From Areca catechu (lineage: Eukaryota; Streptophyta; Magnoliopsida; Arecales; Arecaceae), in assembly GCA_021397845.1 (NCBI GenBank), contig CM038053.1, positions 142,180,541 to 142,244,540 on the forward strand: a stretch of 64,000 nt of DNA. The letters run 5' to 3'. Shown here piece after piece: positions 23,321 through 35,089 of this stretch. The notes under the pieces were generated by a model, which saw nothing but the letters and a program-made list of their open reading frames with translations, ran no database searches and was not told the origin of the DNA. The number at the start of each line of letters is the position of its first letter. The first letter of the stretch is position 1. The translations under genes and the position numbers were made by a program.

Positions 23321-23625
23321 CGATGAATTGGAGTAGTGCTAGGAACATGGATCTTAATAGTAGAGTAGATAAGTTATTCCATGCCTTCGATGCCACGTGC
23401 TTGAATTCGATCATCTACAAACTATCAAACACTCTTCCAGTCCTTCCTTTTTTCCTACACAATAGACATGCTCCACATATTCGAGTCCAACTCACTTTGT
23501 GAGTGAATACCAATCCATGTATCAATTTTATGAGTCTAGATATAACCAAGTGTATCAAGATCAAAATCATTTAGCCTACAGACTAGGAGAAAACCTAAAA
23601 TTTAATGCTTACAACCTAGGTTGGG
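23321..23625 (+). pseudogene. old gypsy-like gag relic, first part
   Basis: In the frame EYQSMYQFYESRYNQVYQDQ...NAYNLGW this resembles the stretch after the zinc knuckle of plant Ty3/gypsy gag (a YNPGWRNHPNFSW-like phrase). The phrase is completed only after removal of the solo LTR at 23626-25220. The upstream half is too worn to assign. It probably belongs with the leader at 4119-4735. Confidence 0.45.
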
Positions 23626-25220
23626 TGATGCGGGACTAATTAGCATGCAAGGGAGTTTTCATGGATTCAGCATTAAGTTAAGAATTTTAATTCTAAAATT
23701 TCAAGTCAAAAAGACAAAAGGGTGATCCTATAGAAATTATAGACCATAAGCATGCAAAAAGACCCTCAAAAGAGATAAAAAACAGGATCATCGGGGCTAA
23801 GAAACCCTGGTAGGGCAAGCTCTTCTGTAATAACTCGATCTAGAGGGCTAGGGGGTGTGTACCTGGCAATATTTGTGCTACTTCCGTGAAGAGATCACTC
23901 CTTGCTCCCGGATGCGGCCTAAAAAGTCAAGCCAAAAAACCAGCGGATGTGTCAACTTTTTATCTGCTAGTTTGAAAGCAAAGCAAATGGCATCCGATCT
24001 TCTCAGAACCAGAGGGACCTGCAAGACACCTATCAAGGGATTAGGAAAAAATATTAGATTTAGAAAAGAAAGCGGAGAAAGGGAAGAGAAGATTGGATGG
24101 GGTGGCCAAGATGGGAGCAGGAAGATGGGCATCTAGGCAGATGGTGGCTAGGGTTTTGATAAATAGGGCCTCACACCCCTCGATGCTCAGAGGGCAAAGG
24201 CAAATGGATCTCTCACCCACTCCTTCACGGAGGTTGATGCACAAAGGCAAAGGCAATGATAAGAAGAAACTCTAAACTTTTCATTAATCATAATTCATCA
24301 AGGTCTGTTATAAGAGGGGGAGGGGTGGGGTATTTATAGGTGTTCCCATGTCCTCTCCCTATTAGGATTGGAGTACAAAACTTGAATAGAAAAAGGATTA
24401 CAAATTTGAATAGAATTAAGACTTGATTCCTAAAAGGAAGTGGACATCTCTCCTTCTTTGACTTGGTCAAAGGGCCTCCTTGGACTTGGTTAAAAGGCTC
24501 CTCTTGGGCTAGGACGCCTCCTTCATTTGGGCTTGGACTTTGAGCAGCAAGTTTGTGGATTTGGGCGGCCTCCATATGGGCTTGGCGTGTTGCTTCTTGG
24601 TGGGCTTGGAAAGGCCTGGGGCGCCAACCTTATTCTGGGCTGAGAAAGGCCTGGGACGCCACTTGTTCTTGGACTAGGAGGATGCCATCCCTAAGGCATG
24701 ACAGGGGCCGCGTGTGTGGGCTTGAGTAGAGGCCCAGGCACATGAACAGTAGGGGCCTGGATGGGATCTAGTGACTCTCCTCTCTTGTACTGGACTTGAA
24801 CCAAAATACAGGACTCATGGACTTGAGACAAGGGACTCACTAGACTTTCTTGTTCCAATTTGTTATAGGACTCACTCTTCATTATAGGACTCAATTGATG
24901 GACTAACTTTATTATAAAACTTGGCCACTTTAATACAAGTAATTTAGGACTAATGGACTACCGGACTCAGATTTAACAAGGATCATAATAGGACTCAAGA
25001 ACCCCAAACAAGACTCAAATGGGTTCACTTGAGCTTAATTAAGCTAAACCCTAATTACAGGACTTCAAATGACTCAACTGACTTAAGCCCTAATTACAAG
25101 ACTCAAAGGGCTAACAGAACTTGATTTTTTTTAGCAAAATTGAAAATTGGTTAAGGGACTGAAATATCTCAAAATTCAGGAACCCATAGTGAACTAGGGT
25201 TGATCCTGATGTTCCCATCA
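23626..25220 (-). repeat. solo LTR of the G1 gypsy family
   Basis: On the minus strand it starts TGATGGGAACATCAGG and ends GTCCCGCATCA, matching the G1 LTR (2540-4118) along its length. Flanks TTGGG (23621-23625) and TTGGA (25221-25225) fit a 5-bp duplication with one change. Excision restores the frame ...NAYNLGWRTLPALSW. The TATA box, TATAAATA on the minus strand, is at 24331-24338. No internal region is attached, so it is a solo LTR. Confidence 0.85.
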
Positions 25221-25225
25221 TTGGA

Positions 25226-26044
25226 GGACTCTACCAGCTTTGTCATGGCAACCATACCCAGTGGTTACCTCAATACCATAAAGACCTACATTTGTAGATG
25301 CACCTTATTACAATTAGCCCTATCTATATTATCAACCCTCTCCTACTTATAGCCTATCATTTCAAGAGAAGGTTTTATAAGCAATAGATAGAATTGAAAA
25401 ATTTGGTCATACCCCACTTCTCCAACCGACCAACCTAGATGTCGATAGGTTTGCTCAATTTCAATAATTAATCATGCCTCGGCAGCAACCTATTGATGAG
25501 CTTATGAATTAGACTGATCGATTATTAACTGAAGTTGATAGGGAGGAGGTAGGAATACCACCTAGACAGTCTACGAGTAACTTAGAGGGATATTATCTAG
25601 CTAAAAATTTTAATAGTAATTTAGAGGGATACTACCAAGTTAAAGATTTTAATGACCCTTTAATTTCTTTCAAACAATCAACCATAACTCTCTAAAATGA
25701 ATTGGTTATGGAACAACCCTGCACCATCGTAGAGACCAATATAGATGATTTGACTGAGACAGAGAAATCAAACTGATGGGAGACCCACTTCCATCATCAT
25801 CCTACTCATCATTGGCTCCCTTCCCAAGTGCCCTAGAATCATCCACTCCTTTTTATGGGATGGAAGAAGAAATTAAAGATATGATGGAATTAATTGAGGA
25901 TTCCTAGGAACCATAATAGAATAATAGAATAGGAGAAGCCATACCTTTAATTTATCCCCAAAAGTTGTTAGATCCATATATAGCTCATTATGGGGTAGAT
26001 AATTTTAATATAGATGGATATATCACAAGGATGAGTAACCTACT
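25226..26044 (+). pseudogene. old gypsy-like gag relic, second part
   Basis: Continues from 23625: RTLPALSWQPYP, then YYQPSPTYSLSFQEKVL.AIDRIEKFGHTPLLQP, then an acidic, Asn-rich tract with a near repeat (NLEGYYLAKNFNSNLEGYYQVKDFN). Several stops interrupt it. No further pol domain is seen before copia C cuts it at 26045. CTACT at 26040-26044 should be the left target duplication of C; its partner is outside the window. Confidence 0.4.
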
Positions 26045-27519
26045 TGTTGCCTAGCTAAAGCAACCCAAGAGGGGGTGAATTAGGTTTCTAAAAGTTTTTA
26101 TAAATATTAAAGATAAGTGCTAGTGTGTTTGCAAAGTATTTGTGTGTTCAACAAAAGTATGCAGCAGAAGTAATAAAGTAAATGCAAGAAGAGAAAGATA
26201 AGCAATCACAAATATAAGAATTTATAGTGGTTCGGTGCACTCCAAGCACCTACGTCCACTCCTCAAGGCCCACTTGGATATTTCACTATAATCCAAATTG
26301 ATTACAGTAGATTAGTTTTCCTGTGCTCACTAATCAAAATCCCTTGATTTTCACAAGGATAACCAAAAACCTAGTTGGTTTTCAAATAAAGCTTACCAAC
26401 AATCTAGTTGGTTTTCACACAAGGTTCACCAACAACGTAGTTGGTTCTAACTCAAGGCTCACCAACAATCCAAGCACTAGTTTCAATCCACTTGAAACTA
26501 AGAACAACAAAATAATTCAAGTACAATGAAAGATACGATAAGCTTTCTCAAAAAGCAAAATAAACTCAATAAAGTTCTTGATTATTGTTGAGAAGCTTGT
26601 CTCCAAGTTGTTGAAGCCTCAATCAATGCTTGAGAATTGGACTTGAATGCTTCTTGAATACTCTTGAATGCTTGAAGGCTCAACTTCATTCAAAAGTAAT
26701 GAATACTCAATGAACTCTTAATGAATATTTGAATGATTTGCAATGAATGTCTTCCCCCTTGTGTTTGGTGGATTTTAAATACCTTTCCAAGCCTTAAATG
26801 ACCATTTATAGCCATTGGAGAGGAGAAAATAGCCATTAGATATAATTTAGAGAAGTTTTGTACTTCAGAAAACTAGACATTACTGTTTATTCAGACCTGT
26901 AGGTGTCGATAGTTTAGGCCATGAGTTGACACATGAGTTGACACTTGGTCAAAAATATTTTTTAAAGCTCTCTAGAGTGCTTTGGTGCATCACACTTTTT
27001 TTGGTGAGTCGACACTTCATCTTTATGAGTCGACACTTGAGCAAAAACTTGAAATCAGCAAGTTCTGTACCATTTTTGATCTTAGACCTTGAGTCGATAC
27101 TTGGTTGATCATGAGTTGACACATGAGTCAACACTTGAGTCGACACTTGGTTTTCATGAGTCGATACTTCAGCATGTCGGTTGAAATATTTTCTGCATAT
27201 TAGCTTAGGATTCTATGAGTCGACACCTTGAGTTGACACTTGATCTTCATGAGTCGATATTTGACTGAAATTTTACTGAAACTTGTTCAAATTCAAAAAT
27301 TGAGTCCTTCAAAGTCATTCTTATGTGCCAAGATCTATATAACTTGAAATTCTATCAACATAAATGATTTCTTTAACAAGATGACAAGCAATTTGAACTT
27401 TCAACATACTACAACTTTGATGAGTATCTTGTTTTGATAAACACACTTTTAATACATAGTTAGTACTTAAATCTATTTAAGTATTTTGTTATTCATCAAA
27501 ATCAAGATAGGAGTCAACA
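26045..27519 (-). repeat. 3' LTR of copia C
   Basis: On the plus strand it runs TGTTGCCTAGC ... GGAGTCAACA. On the minus strand this is a TGTTGACTCC...GGCAACA LTR like those of B and of the solo LTR at 5482-7107. GAGTCGACAC-type motifs cluster at 26890-27260. Confidence 0.85.
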
Positions 27520-27533
27520 ATCTCCTCCTTTTT
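27520..27533 (-). promoter_or_regulatory. polypurine tract of copia C
   Basis: ATCTCCTCCTTTTT on the plus strand, that is AAAAAGGAGGAGAT on the element strand, directly abutting the 3' LTR. The same arrangement is seen in A and B. Confidence 0.8.
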
Positions 27534-27589
27534 GATGATGACAAAATCTTTAAGTATATACATATTGTAATATCAAAAGATTTGCAATA

Positions 27590-28250
27590 AGTATCAGAGT
27601 AATAGCATTTGACTATAAATATCAGAGCTATTGATAAAAAGTGCTGGAGCTAAGTTGTAATAATTGTTAAGAGTAAAAACTCATCTACAATATATCAGAG
27701 CTATATATATATAAGAAAGAATTCAATTCATATAGTTTCAATATATCAGAGCTATATATATATAAGAAAGAATTCAATTCATATAGTTTCAATGTATCAA
27801 AGCTGTAACTATAATATATCAGAGCTATAATTAAAATGTTTCAGAGCTATATACTTATATGAGATATTCAAAAAATGTATCAGAGCTAAAACAGATTTGA
27901 AAGATAGGCACTATAGCAAAAACATGTTGAACTTGAGAAGTATTAGAGCAAAATCTTTAAGAATATCAAAGTAAATAATACAACATAAAGATAGAGAGTA
28001 TCAGAGCAGCATGAAAAGTATCAGAGCATATCAGAGAAAATAATATAACATAAGGATAGAGAATATCAAAGCAAAAAATATCAGAGCATGAAAAGTATCA
28101 AAGCATGAAAATAAAAAGTATCAGAGCATAAAAATAAAGAGTATCAGAGTATAAATATAAAGAGTATTAGAGCATAAATATAAGGAGTATCAGAGCATAA
28201 AAATAAAGAGTATCAAAGCATAAATATAAAGAGTATCAGAGCATAAACTG
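27590..28250 (-). repeat. array of tRNA-3'-end-like (anti-PBS) motifs in copia C
   Basis: The plus strand shows TATCAGAGC or one-base variants at least twenty times in about 660 bp, spaced mostly by 15-55 bases. In 28080-28250 they form a near-regular series (AGAGTATCAGAGCATAAA units of about 25 bp). Two 55-bp units near 27690-27790 are almost identical. On the element strand the motif is GCTCTGATA, which equals the 3' end of initiator Met tRNA and is complementary to the element's primer-binding site. B has one exact copy at 40821-40830; A has none at this place. Confidence 0.75.
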
Positions 28251-28829
28251 AAGCTTTCCCTTGATATATGATCTAAAAATATTTTTTATTTTTAAAAGGT
28301 TTTGAAAAGTTTAGAAATTTCAAAATTTTCAAAAATTTTCCATCTTTAGTACTTTTCTATCCCTTAGCCATTCTTTTCTCTTAATTATTACTTATTGCTT
28401 TCTTGTCTCTCCCTTTAGTTACTTATACCATTTATTCTCACCCTTTATTTATCATTTTGATACCATAAAATATTAAATACTGTGCCATTTGCTACCAATT
28501 TTTTCATTTCCATTTCTCCATTACCATTACCATTATTTCTTCCCATTTTGTCATCATAAAAAAAAGGTGAAAGTGGAGATAAAATGAAGGCCAGTATAGT
28601 AGGAAGAGTATAGAAGTACATTAAAGAGAGATATGAGTACATAAGAGAAAATGCTGAAAGTATCATCATATATATAATTCCAAATATTAATACATAATAT
28701 TCAAAATTTGACACTAAATTTGATACATTAATACATAATTTGATACAAACATACATCTAACTGATACATAACTAACACATACATCTAATTGATATGATAC
28801 CAACTGATACATTGACCAAAGATAAGGGG
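28251..28829 (-). other. AT-rich untranslated stretch of copia C
   Basis: Lies between the repeat array and the end of the extra ORF. It has no supported coding sequence; the small ORFs in it are AT-rich and have no homologue in A or B. Repeated GATACATA-type words occur at 28680-28810. Confidence 0.5.
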
Positions 28830-29995
28830 TGCTTTCCTCATCAGAGGAAGACCCAATTTCGAACAAAATAGGTCCTATAATCCTAGAGGGATGGGGTCAT
28901 TGCCACATCGATCGAAGATCAGCTAGCCTATTGAGAACCGTTCTAGGAACAACACCACATCCTCAGCTTCTACTTCTGGGTCGTGCTCTCCCTCTGGCTC
29001 AGGCTGAAGAAGAAGCAAAGTCAGGAGCAGGGTCAGGAAATGGGATAGGGTCAAGATCAGTGAGATTAGTAAGTTAAGTAAAGTCAAAAATAGGACCATA
29101 TGAAAGAATGTGAAATCCAGGAGTATAAAATCCTAGCTCCCTAGACAAGGAAGAAGTGCGTAAAGTAGTAAAAGATACTAAAGGTGTCCTATCTGGAAAG
29201 GTAGGGGGTACATTAATGGAAGGTATAGGTTAATCAGCGAAAGTATCAGATGGATCAAAATAAAGAATAGGGATAGATACATCAAGGTCAGAAGGATCAG
29301 GTATAACGAGGGTACTAGGAAGGGCAGGAGTCTGAAGAGCTAGACTAGATGGAGTAGGAGCATCCTCGGAAGTCCTCGTCTCATCAGCTATAAGCTCAGC
29401 ATCCTGGTCAGCTCCAGTGTCTGGCTCAGGATTTGCCATAAAGTCAGTAACATCAAAGTCTGTGGATGAGTCACCCTAACCATCTCCCATCTCAGTATTT
29501 GCAAGTGGAGTAGGTGGTGCTAGTGGAGCAGGTGGAGAATCTGACAGTGGAGGGAAAGGTGGCCTGCTAGAAGTCAATCTCTGTAAAGCATCCATGACAG
29601 CAGTAATTCCCTCCCTCATCTCATCAAATCCTGATATCATCTCCGTATGAATATTGTCAACTCACCATCTCAAAATCTGCATCTCTGTCTCTAGGCGAGT
29701 GATCCTATCATCAGAAGTATCTCCAGGAGGTGGCACCTCAGCATGTGCCGATACTGATGGCTCAGGCTATAACTCTAGTGTAGCTCGTGATGGCTCAGAT
29801 GGCCTAGCCTCATCTCTTGGTGTATCCTACTCCTCAGCTACATCATCATCTGAATCCAAGTCAGGCTCTCTAGAAACTCTTCGTCTCCATTAACCTCGAT
29901 ACCAATGATAACCCATATGATGCAGTGATCTCTCATCATATACATCAGTATGGAGTAGCTATCTATATGGCTGACTATCAGGGTAGACTCTATAT
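28830..29995 (-). pseudogene. copia C extra ORF, C-terminal part
   Basis: On the minus strand, after the X insertion site, it runs YRVYPDSQPYR.LLHTDVYDE and an acidic DLDSDDD stretch, then a Pro/Ser/Thr-rich region (MANPEPDTGADQDAELIADE..., 29230-29439). It ends with LADLRSMW and ILFEIGSSSDEES, which match LRSIW and LIEIGSLEDEDDA at the end of the B ORF. Many stops. It continues upstream at 51648-52393. Confidence 0.65.
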
Positions 29996-30678
29996 TGATG
30001 GGGACAACACCAGCACTGATCTTGGAGCAGTACTAATCTTGAAGAAGCATGAATTTTGATGTAGCACAAATCTTGATGTAGCACAGATTTTAATAAATTT
30101 AAATTCAAAAAAATAGTTGATTAGGATTAGTTATTTGAAATTTGATTTAGGATTAGGTTGGTTAGGATTGAGATTTGGATAGGCCTTATCTTGTATTTGA
30201 ATTTGAACCATCCTTATCTTTTTATCTTGTATTCAAATTTAGATGAGGTTTGGAAAGGTCTATAAATACCACCCTTAGTCCTTTGTAAAAAAACTGTTTG
30301 GTGAATAAAAATGAGTTTTTTTAGAAAAGAGTGATTTTTTTCTTTTGCCCCGTAAAGAGAGGGTGTGAGGCCCAATCCTAGGACATGATGAAAGGTCATG
30401 TCTAGTTATCCCCTTCCTTGATTCCATCTTCTTTACCCTCCATGTCCTTTAAGATTCACCCTAATGCAAGTATCGAGGTGGGTAGAATGCCCTAGAGGTA
30501 AGAGGTCTCTTCATTAGTGTGAGTCTCAAAGTCTATGAAAGTCCAGATTTTCCTACCTTCCATCTTCATTATTCCTTCACCACCTCCTAGAAAAATAAAA
30601 GAAAAAAAATAGTAATACCCTAATCTAGGTGACTTTTAGGCTCACCGGCGATCTTATCCCCAATTTCATGTTCCATCA
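29996..30678 (+). repeat. 5' LTR of X1
   Basis: Starts TGATGGGGACAACACC and ends TTCCATCA. U3 begins with short repeats of a TTGATG(T/C)AGCACA word (30035-30095). TATA box TATAAATA at 30261-30268. Matches the other five X LTRs. Confidence 0.9.
30261..30268 (+). promoter_or_regulatory. TATA box, X family LTR
   Basis: TATAAATA in GGTCTATAAATACC. The same box is in every X LTR: 43661-43668 on plus; 44394-44401, 45086-45093, 49072-49079 and 51379-51386 on minus. Confidence 0.6.
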
Positions 30679-30681
30679 ATT

Positions 30682-30693
30682 TAGTATCAGAGC
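30682..30693 (+). promoter_or_regulatory. primer-binding site of X1
   Basis: TAGTATCAGAGC, one change from the initiator-Met tRNA complement TGGTATCAGAGC. The unchanged site is present in X2 and X3. Confidence 0.85.
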
Positions 30694-30904
30694 TAGAAAA
30701 TTAGGGTACGGTTCATCATCCCAGATCCCCCTCATCAGCCCGCTGTTCTTTCTCTCCCTTATTTTTTGCTCGCTGCCGACCTCTTTGGCCACCTCCAAGC
30801 CAGTCCATCATCTCACTAATGCCCCTACTACCATCACCAAATCACAGATCCCTCCAACCACTGAGCCACTCAACTGATCTTCTCACCGACAGCACCCATC
30901 ATCA

Positions 30905-31300
30905 CTGAGATATCCATCAAGATCTATCTTCAAGTAACCCGGCGAGTTGGGTAAGTCCTTTAATTACTCCCAGTCGGTGCGCACGGCAATGCCATCGCAA
31001 TCTATCCCGGAGCAGTAGATCATGGCGTACCTCTCTAAGATCCAGCAGGGTGGCCACATCCAGCCCATCGGTGCCATCCTAGTCATCGACGAGCCCTCCT
31101 TCCACCTCCTCGCCTTATTTAAGAATGCCCCCGACCTCCTCACCCTTGGCTTTGTCGTTCGCTCGCTCTTCACCCCTTCCTCGGCCGTTCTCCTCGAATG
31201 CGCCGCATCCGCCCGAGAGATCACCCTGCTCAACCCCTCTGGATCCACTCCAACACCTCTGGCAAACCCCATGCCATACATGCCATTGCCGTGCCATCGC
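30905..31300 (+). pseudogene. captured phytochrome fragment in X1 (PHYB N-terminal region)
   Basis: In frame from about 30949: [20 protein letters not shown], a stop, then [49 protein letters not shown] and AREITLLNP; after a one-base loss near 31236 it continues [11 protein letters not shown]. This is the plant phytochrome N-terminal extension and first part of the PAS domain, closest in style to PHYB of monocots. The chromophore-binding GAF domain is absent. Phytochromes are red/far-red photoreceptors; this fragment is not functional. It lies 5' in the element, after the primer site, in sense with the LTR promoter, and occurs at the same place in X2 and X3. Confidence 0.88.
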
Positions 31301-31505
31301 CCACAACCCCTTGTGCCGCAGATCCGTGTGACACCTTCCACCGAACACCCCACCCCATCATCTTTGGGATCTTCCAGATGCCGGACCCCTATGGACGATC
31401 TCCTATATCGTGTCTGCCACCACCATCGACCCATATCCATCTCCATCCTCCTCTCCTTCCATGGATGAAGATGAACATAGATGGGGGGAAACACCTGATC
31501 ATTTC
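31301..31505 (+). other. GC-rich spacer between captured fragments in X1
   Basis: Pro/Ser/His-rich in all frames (for example [17 protein letters not shown]). It is conserved in X2 and X3, and I cannot assign it to a gene. It is interrupted at 31505 by copia B with ATTTC as the damaged left duplication. Confidence 0.5.
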
Positions 31506-33011
31506 TGTTGACTTTGTTATTGATTTTGATGATAAGCAAAATACTTGAGTATAAGTTGAGTACTAACTATTTCTTTGAAGTGTGTTTTTATAGAAAAAGG
31601 TGCTCATCAACTTAACAAAAATTATTTGATTGAAAAAGTCCCAAATATGGATGAAAGATCTGCTTAAAGAGGACTTTGGTAGTTGAAGAATGCTTGAAAG
31701 GACACAAGAGTTCAACACAAATTTGTTTCAGCAATAGTTCAGTTATTTTTGAAGAAACTCAGTCAAGTGTTGACTCACAACCCAAGTGTCGACTCATGAC
31801 AGTGGAAGTGTCGATTCAAGCTGGTACACAGAAAGAGTTTCAGATGGCATGGCTGAAGTGTCGACTCAAGGATTGGCTCATTGCCTGAGACTTTTTGTTA
31901 CCGAACTTGCTGAAGTTAAAGACCTGCATGAAGTGTCGACACATGGATGTCAAGTGTCGACTCACAGTGCCGACTCATAGTGTCAACTCACTGGTGGAAG
32001 TGTCGACTCACCTGAGAATTTCAGAGAACTTCATTGAAGATATTTGAACTAGGTGTCGACTCATGAAGTGCAAGTGTCGATCCTAAATATCGACTCATAG
32101 CTTGAAGTATCGACACTTGGAGTTATGGAAACTGTAACGACTAGTTTTTAAAATACAGAACTCGCTTTTCTTGGCTCCCAATGGCTAGTTTTTTATGTCT
32201 AACGGCCATAAACCAAGTTTGAGCCCTTGGAAAGGTATTTAAGTGATTCAAATCAAATATAAACACAAGAGAATGAAGAAAGGATAAACAACAGAAAGAA
32301 AAGAAGTGCATTCACTCCTATTCATTGAGTTCAATTACCTTCGAGCAAAAAGAAGTCTTCAAGCCTTCAAGAGCATTCAAGTTCAACCTTCTTGAGCATT
32401 AGAAGAGGCTTTATCAAGTTGAAGGTAGCACTACAACAAAGCTTCAAAGAGATATCCATTTTTATTAGAAAGCTTTCATTGTTTCTTTTCTTCAAACTTA
32501 TTTTTGTTGTAAAGGTTTTTGGTTAGCCTATTAGAAAATGAAGGAGGTTATTGGTAAGCCTTGAAAACTAATTAGGTTCTTGGTTAGCCTGCAAAACCAA
32601 GGGAGGTTGTTGATGATCCTTAAAATCTTAGGTTCTTGGTTAGCTCGAAAAACCAAGCGAGATTTTGACTTGTGAGCCTTGTGAAAATAAGTCAGGTTTG
32701 ATTAGTGAGCCCAAAAAACTAATCGATTGTAATCGGTTGAGATTATAGTGAATTTCCAAGTGGGTCTTGGGGAGTGGATGTAGGTGCATTGGATAGCACC
32801 GACCACTATATTTTCTTTGTGTTTGTGATTGTCTTGTTTCTCTCATTTACTGCTCTTTTATTACTTTTATATTTTCGCTGCATACTCATTAAAGAACACT
32901 TTGCACTTGCATTCATAGTACTTAGTTTGATTGTTGGATTGGTTTACACACTTGCAAATAATTTGTTAGAGACCCAATTCACCCCCTTCTTGGGATGCTT
33001 ATTCGGCAACA
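31506..33011 (+). repeat. 5' LTR of copia B
   Basis: TGTTGACTTTG ... CGGCAACA, 1506 bp. Motifs of the AAGTGTCGACTCA type are dense at 31760-32110. GGTATTTAAGTG near 32237 is a possible TATA region. Repeats of the GGTTCTTGGTTAGCC type follow at 32510-32720. Confidence 0.9.
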
Positions 33012-33013
33012 AG

Positions 33014-33029
33014 TGATATCAGAGCCCTG
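33014..33029 (+). promoter_or_regulatory. primer-binding site of copia B
   Basis: TGATATCAGAGCCCTG, two bases after the LTR end; the initiator-Met tRNA complement with one change in the first part. Confidence 0.85.
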
Positions 33030-33068
33030 TTCTCAGTTTAAAGGTCTAACCGCCTTGAGTAAAGATCT

Positions 33069-34020
33069 ATGACAACCTCTATTGGTACTAGTGTAGTTGA
33101 GGGACAAGCCTCAAATAGACCTCCATATTTTAATATAACAAATTATACTTATTGTAAAACTAGAATGAGAATATACATGTACTATATTGATTATAATTTA
33201 TGGAAGGTTGTTGATAAGGGTCCTCATGTTCCTTCGATTGTTGTGAATGGTGTTTCCATGCCAATGCTTGAAAGGATTGGGATGAAAATGACATTAAACA
33301 ATCTGCGATCAATGTGAAAGCAATGAATCTCCTCTATTATGCATTAGATCCTACTTAGTTTAATAGGATTTCTACATGCACATCTGTCAAGAAAATATAT
33401 GACACACTTGAAGTTACCCATGAGGGTATCGATCAAGTGAAAAATATAAAAGTAAACATGTCAGTGCACACTTATGAAATGTTTCGAATAGAACTAAATG
33501 AATCTATCACTGATATGTTCACTAGATTCACAAACATTGTAAATAGAATGAGAAGTTTAGAAAAAATAATGTCTAATACTTATCTTGTCAACAAAATTCT
33601 CAGGTCACTTCCAACTTCTTGGGATCCAAAAATGGCCACTATATAAGAAGCAAAGGATGTTGACAAATTATCCTTGGAGCAATTGGTGGGATCGCTCATG
33701 ACTTATGAGCTGAATTTAAAGCAAAAATCTATGGATATGGATAAGAAGAAAAAGGAGATAGCCTTCAAGTCTACTATTCAAGAAGAATCCTCAGATGAAG
33801 AATTTGAAGAAGAAGAAGATGATGAGAGTGAGGAAGCACTTCTCGCAAGAAAGTTCAAAAAATTCATGAAAAGAAGGAAGTTTCCTTATAAGAAAAAGTT
33901 TCAAATAAATAAAAAGAAGGGAAAATAAAAAGTGAAAGAAAAAGAAAAGAAAGAGATACCTACATGCTTTAGTGCAAGAAGCCTGGACACTACAAATATG
34001 ATTTCCCTTTCCCAAAGAAG
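33069..34020 (+). pseudogene. copia B gag
   Basis: ATG at 33069, 39 bases after the primer site. MTTSIGTSVVEGQASNRPPY is homologous to the start of A gag. A shift near 33270-33300 and stops at about 33357 and 33644 break the capsid part (VKAMNLLYYALDPT, VKNIKVNMSVHTYEMF, LVNKILRSLPTSWDPK). The acidic part SSDEEFEEEEDDESEEALLA and a lysine-rich segment lead to a damaged zinc knuckle at 33963-34010 (CKKPGHYKYDFP in a shifted frame). It would form particles and bind RNA. Confidence 0.85.
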
Positions 34021-34780
34021 TCAAGGAAGAAGCTTAGGAAGAAAGCTATGATGGCAACCTGGAGTGATAGTAAGGACTCCAGCTCAGAAGAAGAACAAGC
34101 TAAAATTGCAAATCTATGTCTCATGGCACAACAAGAACAAGAAAAGGTAATTTCTGATACTGAAGTAGATTTTACATTTGATGAATTGAAAAATGCTTTT
34201 GATGAATTAATACATGTTTACAAATTGAATTTATCTGAAAATAGAAAATTGAAAAAGCATGCAAATAGTTTTTCTCAAGAAAACAATTATTTGTTAAATG
34301 AAGTTAATGAAATGAAAACTAAACTTGATGTTTTAAAAAAGAAAAATAAGTCTTTAACAATGGAAAATGATGTTTTGAAGAGACCTAAAACTATCATTTC
34401 AAATGGTGATCTTTTGAAGAAAAACAAAGATTTAGAAATAGAAGAAAAAAAACTATAAAAATGAACTTGATAAAATGGAAACCCTTTGTTGAAAAATTCA
34501 CTTATAGTTCAAAAAAACTAAATTTTCTTTTAAACAACCAAAGAGCTATTTTTAATAAAGTAGGAATATGATACAAACTTCAAAAACAACAAAAGTATTT
34601 GAAAAACTTTTTTGTACCTGCATCATCTAGTATTATATATTTTTCATGCAGAAAACAAGGACACAAAGCTTTTCAATGTAATATGAGAAAAATCAATAAC
34701 TTTGAAAAAGTTTGGCTTCCAAAATGAACCAATTTAAGTACTAACCCTAAAGGACCCAAGTTGGCTTGGGTACCTAAAAG
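34021..34780 (+). pseudogene. copia B coiled-coil linker
   Basis: MMATWSDSKDSSSEEEQ, then FTFDELKNAFDELIHVYKLN and a long Lys/Glu/Asn heptad-like run to 34458, then a degenerate stretch to a second Cys/His-like CRKQGHKAFQC near 34650-34680. The same linker stands between gag and protease in A. Confidence 0.7.
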
Positions 34781-34802
34781 CAAAACTTGATTTGTTTTAC
34801 AG

Positions 34803-35080
34803 GTGTGTCTTGGAACCAAGGAAAACAAAATGCTATGGTATCTTGATAGTGGTTGCTCAAGGCACATGATAGGAGATGTGAAGCAATTCACCTCTCTTAA
34901 GGCAATAAATAGAGGGAGTGTGACTTTCGATGATAATGGCAAAGATAAAATCATTGGTATTGGTAAGGTTCACATCATCCCTTCTATATGTATTAATAAT
35001 ATACTCTTAGTTGAAGGTTTAAAGCATAATCTTTTAAGTATTAGTCAATTTTGCGATAAAGATTCTCAAGTTATTTTTAA
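34803..35080 (+). pseudogene. copia B protease
   Basis: MLWYLDSGCSRHMIGDVKQF with DSG at 34845-34853, then KDKIIGIGKVHI and VEGLKHNLLSISQFCD. This is the standard copia aspartic protease, open over its whole length, and in frame with the start of integrase to 35360. Confidence 0.88.
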
Positions 35081-35089
35081 ATCATGTTA

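Noticed and set aside
2540..25220. Inverted G1-type LTRs as ends of one large element
   Set aside because: The right copy has its own near-perfect duplication (TTGGG/TTGGA) and its removal restores a gag frame, so it is an independent solo LTR.
31022..31505. Functional phytochrome gene
   Set aside because: Only the N-terminal extension and start of the PAS domain are present, with a stop before MAYL and a frameshift, inside an LTR element repeated three times.
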